Source of the DNA: Frankia canadensis
GTDB taxonomy: Bacteria; Actinomycetota; Actinomycetes; Frankiales; Frankiaceae
Assembly: GCF_900197875.1 (NCBI RefSeq)
Contig: NZ_FZMO01000522.1
Coordinates: 1 to 34,385 of the forward strand
Length of the DNA: 34,385 bases
Direction of reading: 5' to 3'
In this document: positions 17,420 to 33,339 of the stretch, one piece after another
How the letters are laid out: each line of letters begins with the position of its first letter
How positions within the stretch are numbered: the first letter of the stretch is position 1
The notes under the pieces: generated by a model
Databases searched by the model: none
What the model saw: only the letters and a program-made list of their open reading frames with translations
Told to the model about the DNA's origin: nothing
Program-made: the position numbers and the translations under genes

Positions 17420-17977
17420 ATCAGCACAGAGTCCCGCATCAATGACCGGATCCGCGTCCCCGAGGTCCGCCTCGTCGGCGCGGAGGGCGAGCAGATCGGC
17501 ATCGTCGCGATCGGTGAGGCCATGCGCATGGCGCAGGAGGCCGATCTCGACCTCGTGGAGGTCGCGCCGACCGCCCGTCCTCCGGTCTGCAAGCTGATGG
17601 ACTTTGGAAAGTTCAAGTACGAGTCCGACCAGAAGCGTCGGGAAGCTCGGAAGAACCAGGTCCAGACCGTCATCAAGGAAATGAAGCTGCGGCCCAAGAT
17701 CGACCCGCACGACTACGAGACCAAGAAGGGTCACGTCGTGCGGTTCCTGCGGGCCGGTGACAAGGTGAAGATCACCATCATGTTCCGTGGTCGGGAGCAG
17801 TCCCGGCCGGAGCTGGGGATCCGCCTGCTGCAGCGGCTGTCCGCTGACGTGGCCGACCTCGGCTACGTCGAGGCCCAGCCCAAGCAGGACGGCCGGAACA
17901 TGACGATGGTGATGGCCCCGCACAAGGGCTCCAGCACCAAGCCGCAGCGTCTGCCGGAACCGGCTGGCCACGCCTAG
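17420..17977 (+). CDS. infC: Translation initiation factor IF-3, ATC start
   Basis: This 185-residue IF-3 binds the 30S subunit, blocks premature subunit joining and proofreads start codon and initiator tRNA. The N-terminal domain has [15 protein letters not shown] and [20 protein letters not shown]. The C-terminal domain has [40 protein letters not shown] and [10 protein letters not shown]. The start appears to be ATC at 17420: homology starts with (I)STESRINDR, and GGAGGA lies 4-5 bases upstream. The in-frame ATG at 17390 has no well-placed Shine-Dalgarno. Rare start codons are known in infC and let IF-3 repress its own mRNA. Confidence 0.93.
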   Translation: MSTESRINDRIRVPEVRLVGAEGEQIGIVAIGEAMRMAQEADLDLVEVAPTARPPVCKLMDFGKFKYESDQKRREARKNQVQTVIKEMKLRPKIDPHDYETKKGHVVRFLRAGDKVKITIMFRGREQSRPELGIRLLQRLSADVADLGYVEAQPKQDGRNMTMVMAPHKGSSTKPQRLPEPAGHA

Positions 17978-17994
17978 AGCCGGCGCCCGGTGGA

Positions 17995-18029
17995 GTCCGC
18001 GCGCGGTGGGAGCATCCACCGCGGCGGAC
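17995..18029 (+). other. Long intercistronic hairpin, infC-rpmI
   Basis: GTCCGC-CGCGGTGG (17995-18009, with one bulged G at 18001) pairs with CCACCGCG-GCGGAC (18016-18029) around a 6-base loop. This gives 14 pairs. It is located 17 bases after the infC stop and 50 bases before rpmI. It could be a partial terminator, an RNA-processing site or an L20/L35 control site. Confidence 0.8.
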
Positions 18030-18079
18030 GTCGCCGCGCCCGTCGTTCGATCACCCACGTACACCGTCAGGATGTCGAC

Positions 18080-18274
18080 ATGCCCAAACAGAAGTCCCAC
18101 AGCGGCGCGAACAAGCGCTTCTGGATCACAGGTTCCGGCAAGGTGATGCGGCGCCGTGCCAACCGCAACCACCTGCTCGAGCACAAGTCCAGCCGGCGCA
18201 CCCGCCGGCTGGGTAACGAGGTGGCGCTGACGAAGGCCGACGAAGGTCGGATCAAGCGCCTTCTCGCCCGCTGA
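18080..18274 (+). CDS. rpmI: 50S ribosomal protein L35
   Basis: This 64-residue L35 is a small basic protein of the large subunit. The family pattern is clear: [20 protein letters not shown], then [18 protein letters not shown] and a C-terminal RIKRLLAR. The length is typical. ATG 18080 is the start; a longer frame upstream only translates the spacer. It lies between infC and rplT, the usual order, 102 bases after infC and 42 bases before rplT. Confidence 0.97.
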   Translation: MPKQKSHSGANKRFWITGSGKVMRRRANRNHLLEHKSSRRTRRLGNEVALTKADEGRIKRLLAR

Positions 18275-18316
18275 GCGCGCACCGCTGACCCACCAACGAA
18301 GGAGACAGGTGCCCTC

Positions 18317-18712
18317 ATGGCACGCGTGAAGCGGGCGGTCAACGCCCAGAAGAAGCGCCGTACGGTCCTCGAGCAGGCCAGCGGCTACCGGGGCCAGCGC
18401 AGTCGGCTCTACCGCAAGGCCAAGGAGCAGATGCTCCACTCGATGACCTACTCCTACCGGGACCGCCGCGCGCGCAAGGGCGACTTCCGGCAGCTGTGGA
18501 TCACCCGGATCAACGCCGCGGCGCGGGCCAACGGGATGACCTACAACCGCTTCGTGCAGGGCCTTCGGCTCTCCGGTGTCGAGGTGGACCGCAAGATCCT
18601 CGCCGACCTCGCGGTCAACGACGCCGCGGCCTTCACGGCGCTCGTCGAGGTCGCCCGGGCGGGCCTGGCGGCGGCTCCGGCGGCTTCGGTGGCGGAGCCG
18701 AGCGCGGCCTGA
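18317..18712 (+). CDS. rplT: 50S ribosomal protein L20
   Basis: This 131-residue L20 binds 23S rRNA early in large-subunit assembly and in other bacteria represses its own operon. Typical sequence: [15 protein letters not shown] at the N-terminus, [38 protein letters not shown] and [20 protein letters not shown]. The last 15 residues are an Ala-rich tail beyond the usual length (about 117-120). ATG 18317 is preceded by AAGGAG at 18299-18304, about 12 bases away. Confidence 0.97.
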   Translation: MARVKRAVNAQKKRRTVLEQASGYRGQRSRLYRKAKEQMLHSMTYSYRDRRARKGDFRQLWITRINAAARANGMTYNRFVQGLRLSGVEVDRKILADLAVNDAAAFTALVEVARAGLAAAPAASVAEPSAA

Positions 18713-18732
18713 GCCCGCCGCGACGCCGATCC

Positions 18733-19598
18733 GTGTCCGCCGCTCGTCTCCCCATGGCCCCGGACCCGGGCGAAGGGGCCGTCGTCGGCGCGCGCTCGGC
18801 CCGGGTCGGTGCCGCGCGGCGGCTGCGGCGGCCCGCCGAGCGGCGGGAGCGGGGGCTCTTCCTCGTCGAGGGAGCGCAGGCGGTCGGCGCGGCCGTCGCA
18901 GCGGGCGCGGTGCTCGAGGTCTTCGCCGGGGTCGGCGCGGCGGCCCGGCACGGTGAGCTGCTCGCCGCCGCCGGGGCGCCGGTGCGTCTGGTGACCGACG
19001 AGGCCGCCGCAGCGCTGTCGGAGACCGTCACCCCGCAGGGTCTCGTGGCCGTCGCCGCCCTGCCGCACCACCGGCTCGCGGATCTGGTCGCCCCCCGCCT
19101 GGTGGCGGTGTGCGTGAGCGCGAACGATCCGGGCAACGCCGGCACGGTGATCCGCAGCGCGGACGCCGCTGGCGCGGACGCGGTGGTGTTCACCGGCGGC
19201 GGCGTCGACCCGTTCGGCGGCAAGTGTGTGCGTTCGTCCGCGGGCAGCCACTTCCACCTTCCGGTGATCGTCGAGCCCGATCTCGACGCGACGCTGGCGG
19301 GCCTGCGGGCACACGGGTGCCGCGTCGTGGCCACGGCGGGCACCGCCGAGCGTGACATCGAGCGTGCCGTGGCCGCCGGCGAGCTCGACGGTCCCACCGC
19401 GTGGCTGTTCGGCAACGAGGCCCACGGTCTCGACCCCACCGGACTGGCCGCCGCGGACGCGGCGCTTCGGGTACCGGTGTACGGTCAGGCCGAGTCCCTG
19501 AATCTTGCGGTTGCGTCCGCCCTGTGCCTGTACGCCTCGGCGCGGGCGCAGAGAACGGGTAGGTCCGGTACTGACGGCACCGGAGGAGGTGGTCGGCG

Positions 19599-19605
<7 letters not shown>
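18733..19605 (+). CDS. SpoU/TrmH-family RNA 2'-O-methyltransferase
   Basis: This 290-residue methylase of the SPOUT superfamily probably acts on rRNA. An N-terminal substrate-binding part has SARVGAARRL and RGLFLVEGAQAV. The three SpoU motifs follow: SANDPGNAGTVIRSADAAGA (about 125-144), WLFGNEAHGL and VPVYGQAESLNLAVASALCL, the knotted SAM site. The exact RNA target cannot be told from sequence. The start is uncertain: GTG 18733 is used here, ATG 18754 is in frame, and neither has a good Shine-Dalgarno. It lies just after rplT and overlaps the kinase gene by 7 bases. Confidence 0.88.
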
Positions 19606-21996
<2,391 letters not shown>

Positions 21997-22000
21997 CGCC

Positions 22001-24508
22001 ATGCTGATCGTGATGTCCTGGCTGCGGGAGTACGTGGAGGGCCTGCCGCCGACCCGGGCGGTCGCCGACGCGCTGATCCGCGCCGGTTTCGAGGTCGAGG
22101 GGCTGCGGGCCGTCGGCGCGGACGTGTCCGGCGTCGTCGTCGGCGAGGTCGTCGGGTTCGAGCTCGTCGAGACGAAGAAGAAGTCGGTGCGCTGGTGCCA
22201 GGTCCGTGTCGCCGAGCCGGCCAAGGGTGAGGATCCGGCCGGCGGCGTGCGCGGTGTCATCTGCGGGGCGCACAACTTCGCGGTGGGGGACCGGGTCGCC
22301 GTCGCGCTGCCGGGCGCGATGCTGCCCGGCGGGTTCGCCATCACCGCCCGCAGGACGTATGGCCATGTCAGCGATGGGATGATCTGCTCGGCCCGCGAGC
22401 TCGGCCTCGGCGAGGACCACGACGGCATCCTCGTGCTCCCGCCGCCGACCCCGCTCGGCGCCGACGTCACCGAGCTGCTCGACCTGGCCGACGAGGTGCT
22501 CGACATCGCCGTCACCCCCGACCGGGGCTACGCGCTGTCGGTGCGCGGCATCGCCCGGGAGGCGGCCACCGCCTTCGCCCTGCCCTTCCGTGACCCCGGC
22601 GACTCCGGCGGCGACGCATCCGGCGCCGGCGAGGCGTATCCGGTGGTCGTGGAGGACACGGCCGGCTGTGACCGGTACGTCGCCCGGGTGGTCACCGGCG
22701 TCGACCCGGCCGCGACGACCCCGTTGTCCTGGTCGCGGCGGCTGTCGCTGTCCGGGATGCGGTCGATCTCGGTGCCGGTCGACGTCACCAACGCCGTGCT
22801 GCTCGGCCTCGGCCAGCCGCTGCACGCCTTCGACCGGGCGAAGCTGACCGGCCCGATCGTCGTGCGCCGCGCCGTCGCGGGGGAGAAGCTGCGCACCCTC
22901 GACGACGTCGAACGCGTTCTCGACCCCGAGGATCTGGTCATCGCGGACGACTCCGGCCCGATCGCACTCGCCGGTGTGATGGGCGGTGCGGCCACCGAGA
23001 TCTCCGCGGAGACGACCGACATCGTCCTCGAGTCGGCGCACTTCGACGCGATCAGCGTCGCCCGCACCGCGCGGCGCCACCGGCTGTCCTCCGAGGCGTC
23101 GCGGCGCTTCGAGCGCGGCGTCGACCCGGCGCTCGCGCCGGTGGCCGCGGCGGTGGCCGTCGACCTGCTCACCCAGCTAGCCGGCGCCCAGGCCGTGCCC
23201 GGCGTGACCGACGTCGACCACCGCGCCGCCACCGCGCCGGTGCCGCTGCCGCTGGATGAGGCCGAGCGGCTCGCCGGGCGGCCCTACCCGGCGGAGGTGA
23301 TCCGCCGCCGGCTGGCGGACGTCGGCTGCGCGATCACCGAGGACGATGCCGGCCGTGGTGACGTGCTGGCGGTCGTCGCGCCGTCCTGGCGGCCGGATCT
23401 GACCCGTCCGGCCGACCTCGTCGAGGAGATCGTCCGGCTGGAGGGGTACGACACGATCCCGGTGACGCTGCCGCGGCTGCCGGCCGCCCGTGGCATCACC
23501 CCCGCGCAGCGGATGCGCCGCGCGGTGGGCCGGGCACTGGCGCACGCCGGCTTCGTCGAGGTGCTGACGCTGCCGTTCGTCGCGCAGGACGCCGCCGACA
23601 TGCTCGGCCTCGCCGCCGACGACCCGCGCCGGGCCGCCGTGCGCGTCGCGAACCCGATCGCCGAGGACGCCGCCTACCTGCGGACCACGCTGCTGTCCGG
23701 GCTGATCGCCGCGGCGGTGCGCAACATCGGCCGCGGGCAGCAGGACCTGGCGCTGTTCGAGGCCGGCCTGGTCTTTCGCGAGCTGCCGGGCGGCCCGCCG
23801 GTCGCCCGCACCCCGCCGGTCGACCGCCGGCCCACCTCCGACGAGATCGCCGCGCTGGACGCGACGCTGCCCACGCAGCCTCGCCACGTCGCGGCGCTGC
23901 TCACCGGCCGGCGCGAACCGGGCGGCTGGGCGAGCGCCGCCCGCGCGGCGGACTGGGCGGACGCGGTGGACGCGGCGCATCTGGTCGCCGAGTCCCTCGG
24001 GCTGAGCCTCACCGTGACCGCCGGCGACACCATGCCATGGCACCCGGGCCGGTGCGCCGCGCTGTCCGTCGCCGGCCGCCGCGTCGGCCACGCCGGCGAA
24101 CTGCATCCCCGGGTCCTCGGCGAGGTCGGCCTGCCCCCTCGCGCCGTCGCGATGGAGCTCGACCTCGACGCGCTCATCGACGCGGCGACCGCCGCGCCGC
24201 CGATCGCCGCCCCGACGATCTCGACCTACCCGCCGGCCGACCGGGACGTGGCGCTCGTCGTCCCGACCCGGGTGCCCGTCGCCGAGGTCACCGCGGCGCT
24301 GCGGGAGGGGGCGGGCGAGCTGTTGGAGTCCCTGGCGCTGTTCGACGTGTTCGAGGGCGCCCAGGTCGGCCCCGGCCAGCGGTCGCTCGCGTTCGGCCTG
24401 CGGCTGCGGGCCGCCGACCGCACGCTGACGGCCGCCGAGGCCAACGCGGCCCGCGACGCCGCCGTCGCCCGGGCCGCCGACCGCACCGGCGCCGCGCTGC
24501 GCGCCTAG
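22001..24508 (+). CDS. pheT: Phenylalanyl-tRNA synthetase beta subunit
   Basis: This 835-residue partner of PheS recognises tRNA and edits mischarged Tyr-tRNA-Phe. Domains in order: an N-terminal B1 segment (MSWLREYVEGLPP), an EMAP-like tRNA-binding domain about 40-150 (VVVGEVVGFELVETKKKSVR, GVICGAHNFAVGDRVAVALP), the B3/B4 editing domain about 210-380 (RSISVPVDVTNAVLL, GVMGGAATEIS, RFERGVDP), B5 about 405-475, a catalytic-like core, and the C-terminal FDX-ACB domain from about 740 (STYPPADRDVALVVP). ATG 22001 is preferred, with GAGG about 18-21 bases upstream overlapping the pheS end; ATG 22013 is in frame. It ends at a very strong terminator. Confidence 0.97.
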   Translation: MLIVMSWLREYVEGLPPTRAVADALIRAGFEVEGLRAVGADVSGVVVGEVVGFELVETKKKSVRWCQVRVAEPAKGEDPAGGVRGVICGAHNFAVGDRVAVALPGAMLPGGFAITARRTYGHVSDGMICSARELGLGEDHDGILVLPPPTPLGADVTELLDLADEVLDIAVTPDRGYALSVRGIAREAATAFALPFRDPGDSGGDASGAGEAYPVVVEDTAGCDRYVARVVTGVDPAATTPLSWSRRLSLSGMRSISVPVDVTNAVLLGLGQPLHAFDRAKLTGPIVVRRAVAGEKLRTLDDVERVLDPEDLVIADDSGPIALAGVMGGAATEISAETTDIVLESAHFDAISVARTARRHRLSSEASRRFERGVDPALAPVAAAVAVDLLTQLAGAQAVPGVTDVDHRAATAPVPLPLDEAERLAGRPYPAEVIRRRLADVGCAITEDDAGRGDVLAVVAPSWRPDLTRPADLVEEIVRLEGYDTIPVTLPRLPAARGITPAQRMRRAVGRALAHAGFVEVLTLPFVAQDAADMLGLAADDPRRAAVRVANPIAEDAAYLRTTLLSGLIAAAVRNIGRGQQDLALFEAGLVFRELPGGPPVARTPPVDRRPTSDEIAALDATLPTQPRHVAALLTGRREPGGWASAARAADWADAVDAAHLVAESLGLSLTVTAGDTMPWHPGRCAALSVAGRRVGHAGELHPRVLGEVGLPPRAVAMELDLDALIDAATAAPPIAAPTISTYPPADRDVALVVPTRVPVAEVTAALREGAGELLESLALFDVFEGAQVGPGQRSLAFGLRLRAADRTLTAAEANAARDAAVARAADRTGAALRA

Positions 24509-24510
24509 CC

Positions 24511-24557
24511 GGCAGGGCGGGCGGCGCCGGCCACGTGCTGGCGCCGCCCGCCCTGCC
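24511..24557 (+). terminator. Perfect 18-bp terminator after pheT
   Basis: A perfect 18-bp stem pairs 24511-24528 with 24540-24557 around an 11-base loop, two bases after the pheT stop. It is followed by AATTC rather than a U-tract. It separates the pheST operon from the arginine operon. Confidence 0.92.
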
Positions 24558-24563
24558 AATTCC

Positions 24564-24602
24564 CGTTGCATGCTCATTCGGTGCCGTGTATAAGTTTCCA
24601 TA
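24564..24602 (+). promoter_or_regulatory. argC promoter with ARG-box-like operator, leaderless
   Basis: TTGCAT (24566-24571), 17 bases, then TATAAG (24589-24594) is the best vegetative promoter in the window. It puts the transcription start at the argC ATG (24602), 7 bases after the -10. The segment 24564-24583 contains TTGCATGCTCATTC, resembling the Streptomyces ARG box (TGCATGCCCATTGCA core), and overlaps the -35. ArgR from the same operon is the likely repressor. Confidence 0.7.
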
Positions 24603-25630
24603 TGGGAGTGACGGCAGCGGTAGCGGGAGCGAGCGGGTACGGCGGCGGGGAGCTGCTGCGCCTGCTGCTCGGCCACCCGGAGATCGAGATCGGCGCGCTG
24701 GCGGCGAACACGTCCACCGGCCTGCCTGTGACGGACGTGCACCCGAACCTGCCCGACCTGGACGGCCGGGTCTTCACGGACGCGGAGTCGCTCGCCGCGA
24801 GCGAGGCGGACATCGTCTTCCTCGCGCTGCCGCACGGCCAGTCCGGCGCGGTCGCGGCCTCGCTCCCGCGCGGCACGCGGGTCGTGGACCTCGGCGCCGA
24901 TCACCGGCTGGCCGATGCCGCGGCCTGGCAGCGCGCCTACGGTGGCGAGCATGCCGGCGTCTGGACGTACGGCCTGCCCGAGCTGCCCGGCGCCCGCCCG
25001 CTGATCGCCGCCAGCAGTCGCGTCGCGGCGCCGGGTTGCTACCCGACCGCCTCCTCACTCGCCCTCGCGCCGCTGCTGGCCGCCGGCCTGGTCGAGCCGC
25101 GGGATCTGTCCGTGGTCGCGGCCAGTGGCACGTCCGGCGCGGGCCGCTCGGCCAAGGTGAACCTGCTCGGCAGCGAGGTGATGGGCGACCTGACCGCCTA
25201 CAAGGTCGGCACCCATCAGCATCGTCCGGAGATCGTCCAGACGCTGTCCGCGGTCGCCGGCACCGCGGTGAGCGTCTCCTTCACCCCCGTGCTCGCGCCG
25301 CTGCCCCGCGGCATTCTCGCCACCTGCTCCGGCCGGGCCGTTCCCGGCACGGACGCCGACGCCGTGTACGAGGCGCTACGGGCGGCCTACGCGGGCGAGC
25401 CCTTCGTCCGGGTCCTGCCGCCCGGGCGCTGGCCGCACGCCGCGGCCACCCTCGGGGGCAACGCCGTGCACGTCCAGGGCACCTACGACGCCGAGTCGGG
25501 CCGGGCGATCGTCGTGTCCGCCATCGACAACCTCGGCAAGGGCGCGGCCGGGCAGGCGTTGCAGTGCGCCAACCTCATGCTCGGCCTGCCCGAGGCCACG
25601 GGTCTCACCGCCCAGGGCATCTCGCCGTGA
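24602..25630 (+). CDS. argC: N-acetyl-gamma-glutamyl-phosphate reductase
   Basis: This 342-residue enzyme reduces N-acetylglutamyl phosphate to the semialdehyde with NADPH, the third step of arginine synthesis. The NADP-binding loop AGASGYGGGELLRLL is at 9-23. The catalytic cysteine is C146 in AAPGCYPTASSLAL. Other conserved parts are VVDLGADHRL, ASGTSGAGRSAKVN and the C-terminal VSAIDNLGKGAAGQALQCAN. ATG 24602 is chosen because homology begins there and the promoter predicts initiation at this codon. The longer TTG frame from 24566 would run through the promoter. It is the first gene of argCJBDFRGH. Confidence 0.96.
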   Translation: MGVTAAVAGASGYGGGELLRLLLGHPEIEIGALAANTSTGLPVTDVHPNLPDLDGRVFTDAESLAASEADIVFLALPHGQSGAVAASLPRGTRVVDLGADHRLADAAAWQRAYGGEHAGVWTYGLPELPGARPLIAASSRVAAPGCYPTASSLALAPLLAAGLVEPRDLSVVAASGTSGAGRSAKVNLLGSEVMGDLTAYKVGTHQHRPEIVQTLSAVAGTAVSVSFTPVLAPLPRGILATCSGRAVPGTDADAVYEALRAAYAGEPFVRVLPPGRWPHAAATLGGNAVHVQGTYDAESGRAIVVSAIDNLGKGAAGQALQCANLMLGLPEATGLTAQGISP

Positions 25631-25684
25631 GCAGCCACCGCTGACCCTGTCCACCTCCACGATGTGCGCCTGGGAGGACCAACA

Positions 25685-26848
25685 GTGAGCGTCACCGCCC
25701 CACGGGGCTTCCGCGCCGCCGGAACGGCGGCCGGGCTCAAGCCGTCCGGCAACCCGGACGTCGCCCTCGTCGTCAACGACGGACCGGCCGACGCCGCCGC
25801 CGGCGTGTTCACGCGTAACCGCGTGCAGGCCGCCCCCGTGCTGTGGACCCGCCAGGCCCTCGCGGACGGTCGGCTGCGTGCCGTCGTACTCAACTCCGGC
25901 GGCGCGAACGCGTGCACCGGGCCGGCCGGCTTCGCTGACACCCACGCCACCGCCGAGCACGTGGCCTCGGCGCTGAGTATCGGCGCGGGAGACGTGGCGG
26001 TCTGCTCCACCGGGCTGATCGGCGTCCGGTTGCCGATGGACCTCCTGCTCCCCGGCGTCACCAAGGCTGTCGCGGGCCTGAGCACCGGCGCCGGCGGGGC
26101 CGAGGCCGCGGAAGCGATCCGGACGACCGACACCGTCGCGAAGACCGCGGTGCGCACCTCCACCGCGACACCGGGCGTCATCGTCGGCGCGATGGGCAAG
26201 GGCGCGGCGATGCTCGCGCCCTCCCTCGCCACCATGCTGGTGGTCGTCACCACCGACGCCGTCGCCGACGCCGCCACCCTCGACCGGGCGGTGCGGGAGG
26301 CATCGCGGGTCAGCTTCGAGCGCGTCGACTCCGACGGCTGCCTGTCCACGAACGACACCGTGCTGCTGCTCGCCTCCGGAGCCTCCGGGGTGGCACTACC
26401 CGAGGCCGAGCTCACCGACCTCGTCGCCGAGGTGTGCACCGATCTCGCCCAGCAGATGCTCGGCGACGCCGAGGGCTCCACCAAGACGATCGCGATCCAG
26501 GTCGTCGGCGCCGCGAGCGAGGCCGACGGGCTGGAGGTCGCCCGCTCCGTCGCCCGCAACAACCTGCTCAAGTGCGCGCTCTACGGCAACGACCCCAACT
26601 GGGGCCGGGTCCTCGCCGCGGTCGGTACGACCCAGGCCGCCTTCGAACCGGACGCCCTCGACGTCTCCATGAACGGTGTCCAGGTGTGCCGTGCCGGCGC
26701 TCCCGGCGAGGACCGCGATCTCGTCGACCTCTCCGCACGCCGGATCGACATCCTCATCGACCTGCACGTGGGCGGCGAGGAGGTCACTGTCTGGACCAAT
26801 GACCTGACCGACGGCTATGTCCACGAGAACTCGGCGTATTCCACATGA
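25685..26848 (+). CDS. argJ: Glutamate N-acetyltransferase / amino-acid acetyltransferase
   Basis: This 387-residue ornithine acetyltransferase transfers acetyl from N-acetylornithine to glutamate, recycling the acetyl group; bifunctional forms also use acetyl-CoA. The proenzyme cleaves itself before T183 in the motif ATML ([20 protein letters not shown], 171-190), giving alpha (1-182) and beta (183-387) chains. Other conserved parts are [12 protein letters not shown], the DPNWGR-containing region and the C-terminal [13 protein letters not shown] 25685 has a strong Shine-Dalgarno, GGGAGGA, 7 bases upstream. Whether it also works as an acetylglutamate synthase cannot be read from sequence. argB overlaps by ATGA. 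Confidence 0.96.
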   Translation: MSVTAPRGFRAAGTAAGLKPSGNPDVALVVNDGPADAAAGVFTRNRVQAAPVLWTRQALADGRLRAVVLNSGGANACTGPAGFADTHATAEHVASALSIGAGDVAVCSTGLIGVRLPMDLLLPGVTKAVAGLSTGAGGAEAAEAIRTTDTVAKTAVRTSTATPGVIVGAMGKGAAMLAPSLATMLVVVTTDAVADAATLDRAVREASRVSFERVDSDGCLSTNDTVLLLASGASGVALPEAELTDLVAEVCTDLAQQMLGDAEGSTKTIAIQVVGAASEADGLEVARSVARNNLLKCALYGNDPNWGRVLAAVGTTQAAFEPDALDVSMNGVQVCRAGAPGEDRDLVDLSARRIDILIDLHVGGEEVTVWTNDLTDGYVHENSAYST

Positions 26849-27857
26849 CCGACACCGCCCCCACTTCCGCCGACGCCGCGCCCGCGGCGCACCGCGGACC
26901 CGCGGCGACCGCGCGCGGGCACGCGGCGCTCGCCAAGACCCAGGTGCTCATCGAGGCGCTGCCGTGGCTGTCGCGGTTCCAGGGCGCCACCATCGTGGTC
27001 AAGTACGGCGGGAACGCGATGACCGAGCCGGCGCTGCGCGCGGCGTTCGCCGCCGACATCGTGTTCCTGCGCTACTCGGGCCTTCGGGTCGTCGTGGTGC
27101 ACGGCGGCGGCCCGCAGATCACCGCGCACCTGGCCCGGCTCGGCGTCGAGTCGACCTTCGTCGGCGGCCTGCGGGTCACCACTCCGGAGACCATGGACGT
27201 CGTCCGCATGGTGCTGCTCGGACAGGTCAACCGGGACGTCGTCGGCCTCGTCAACGACCACGGCCCGTTCGCCGTCGGCCTGTCCGGCGAGGACGCGAAC
27301 CTCTTCACCGCCCGCCGCCGTCCCGCGATCGTCGACGGCGAGGAGGTCGACGTCGGCCTGGTCGGCGACATCGTCGAGGTCCGCGCCGCAACGGTAGATG
27401 CCCTGCTCGACTCCGGTAAGGTGCCCGTCATCGCGTCGGTCGCCCGCGGGATCGACGGCGGCGTCTACAACGTCAATGCCGACACCGCGGCCGCTGAGCT
27501 CGCCGTCGCCCTCGGCGCGACCAAACTCGTCGTTCTCACCGACGTCGAAGGTCTGTACGCGGACTGGCCCGCCAGCGACGAGGTCCTCAGCGAGCTGAGC
27601 ATCACGCAGCTCGAAGAGCTCCTGCCCACCCTCGCGTCCGGCATGATTCCCAAGATGGAGGCCTGCCGGCGGGCGGTGCGCGGGGGTGTCCCGCAGGCGC
27701 ACGTGCTCGACGGCCGTGTCCCGCATGCCATCCTGCTGGAGATCTTCACCGACGACGGCATCGGCACGCTGATCACCCCCGATCACGAGCCGGAATGCCC
27801 CCCGACCATCCAGGCCCCGGATTTCCAGGCCCCGAGCTCCCGGATCGGAGAGCGGCC

Positions 27858-27861
<4 letters not shown>
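26845..27861 (+). CDS. argB: Acetylglutamate kinase
   Basis: This 338-residue amino-acid kinase phosphorylates N-acetylglutamate with ATP; in most bacteria with the cyclic pathway it is the arginine-inhibited step. Motifs: [10 protein letters not shown] (50-59, K53), [55 protein letters not shown] and [10 protein letters not shown]. The N-terminal extension of about 30 residues before [12 protein letters not shown] is consistent with the arginine-sensitive hexameric type, which uses an N-terminal helix. A Pro-rich tail of about 25 residues after GTLITPDHE is unusual. ATG 26845 overlaps the argJ stop, and argD overlaps its end. Confidence 0.96.
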
Positions 27862-30666
<2,805 letters not shown>

Positions 30667-30685
30667 ACCATAAGGAGTAAGTCCT

Positions 30686-31884
<1,199 letters not shown>

Positions 31885-31888
<4 letters not shown>

Positions 31889-33339
31889 CCTCGACGGATC
31901 ACACCGACGACGCCGCGCTGGACACGCCCGCGGGCGGGCCGCCGATGCGGCTGTGGGGCGGCCGGTTCGCCGGCGGCCCCGCGGAGGCGCTCGCCCGGCT
32001 GTCGGTGAGCGTGCAGTTCGACTGGCGTCTCGCGCCGTACGACCTGCTCGCCTCGAAGTCGCACGCCCGCGTGTTGCACCGGGCCGGACTGCTCGACGAC
32101 ACCGAGCTCGCCGCGATGCTCACCGCACTCGACGATCTGGCGGACGCGGTCGCACGCGGCGGATTCCGCCCCACCGTCGAGGACGAGGACGTCCACACCG
32201 CCCTGGAACGCGGCCTGCTGGAGCGGCTCGGAACGCTCGGCGGGAAGCTGCGCGCCGGCCGCAGCCGCAACGATCAGGTCGCCACCGACCTGCGGCTCTA
32301 CCTGCGTGACCATGCCCGCCAGGTGGCCGCACGGCTGACCGAGCTGTCCCAGGCGCTCGTCACCCTGGCCGAGCAGCACGTCGAGACCCCCGCGCCGGGC
32401 ATGACCCACCTGCAGCACGCGCAGCCGATCTCGTTCGCGCACCAGCTCCTCGCGCACGTCCACGCGTTCGTCCGCGACACTGACCGGCTGCGGGACTGGG
32501 ACGCGCGGGCAGCGGTGAGCGCGCTGGGAGCGGGGGCGCTGGCCGGGTCCTCGCTGCCACTGGATCCGCAGGGTGTCGCCGCGGAGCTGGGATTCGACCG
32601 GGCGTTCGAGAACTCCCTGGACGCCGTGTCCGACCGGGACTTCGCCGCGGAGTTCCTGTTCGCGGCCGCGCTCATCGGGGTGCACCTGTCCCGGCTGGGC
32701 GAGGAGATCGTGCTGTGGACGACCCGCGAGTTCGGTTGGGTCGAGCTTGACGACGCCTTCGCGACCGGCAGCTCGATCATGCCGCAGAAGAAGAACCCCG
32801 ACGTCGCCGAACTCGCCCGGGGCAAGTCGGGCCGGCTCATCGGTGGGCTGACCGGCTTCCTCGCCACCCTCAAGGGCCTGCCCCTCGCCTACGACCGGGA
32901 CCTGCAGGAGGACAAGGAGCCCGTCTTCGACGCGGTCGACACGCTGCTGCTGGTGCTGCCGGCGCTGACGGGCACGATCGCGACGATGCGGGTCCGTCGG
33001 GAGCGCCTGGCCGCGGCCGCTCCCGACGGCTTCGCGTTGGCGACCGACGTCGCCGAGTACCTGGTGCGCAGCGGTGTGCCGTTCCGCCAGGCGCACGAGG
33101 CCGTCGGCCAGCTGGTCTCCTGGTGCGTCGCCCACGACGTCGACCTCGACGAGGTCAGCGACGACGACCTCGCCGTGATCAATCCGCTGTTGACCGCCGA
33201 CGTCCGCGGTGTGCTGTCCGTGCCCGGGGCGCTGCGAGCCCGCAGCGCGCCCGGCGGGACGGCGCCCGACCGCGTCCGCGAGCAGCTCGACGCGCTGCGT
33301 CCCGTCCTTGACCGGGATCGTCGGTGGGCTGTGGGCTGA
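31885..33339 (+). CDS. argH: Argininosuccinate lyase
   Basis: This 484-residue enzyme cleaves argininosuccinate to arginine and fumarate, the final step. Fumarase/aspartase superfamily signatures: [36 protein letters not shown] (from T174), and the flexible signature loop [15 protein letters not shown] (S296-S297). A hydrophilic N-terminal tail of about 20 residues precedes [14 protein letters not shown] 31885 overlaps the argG stop (GTGA). The longer frame from 31834 would sit inside argG and is not supported. The gene end overlaps the glycosylase gene by 16 bases. Confidence 0.97.
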
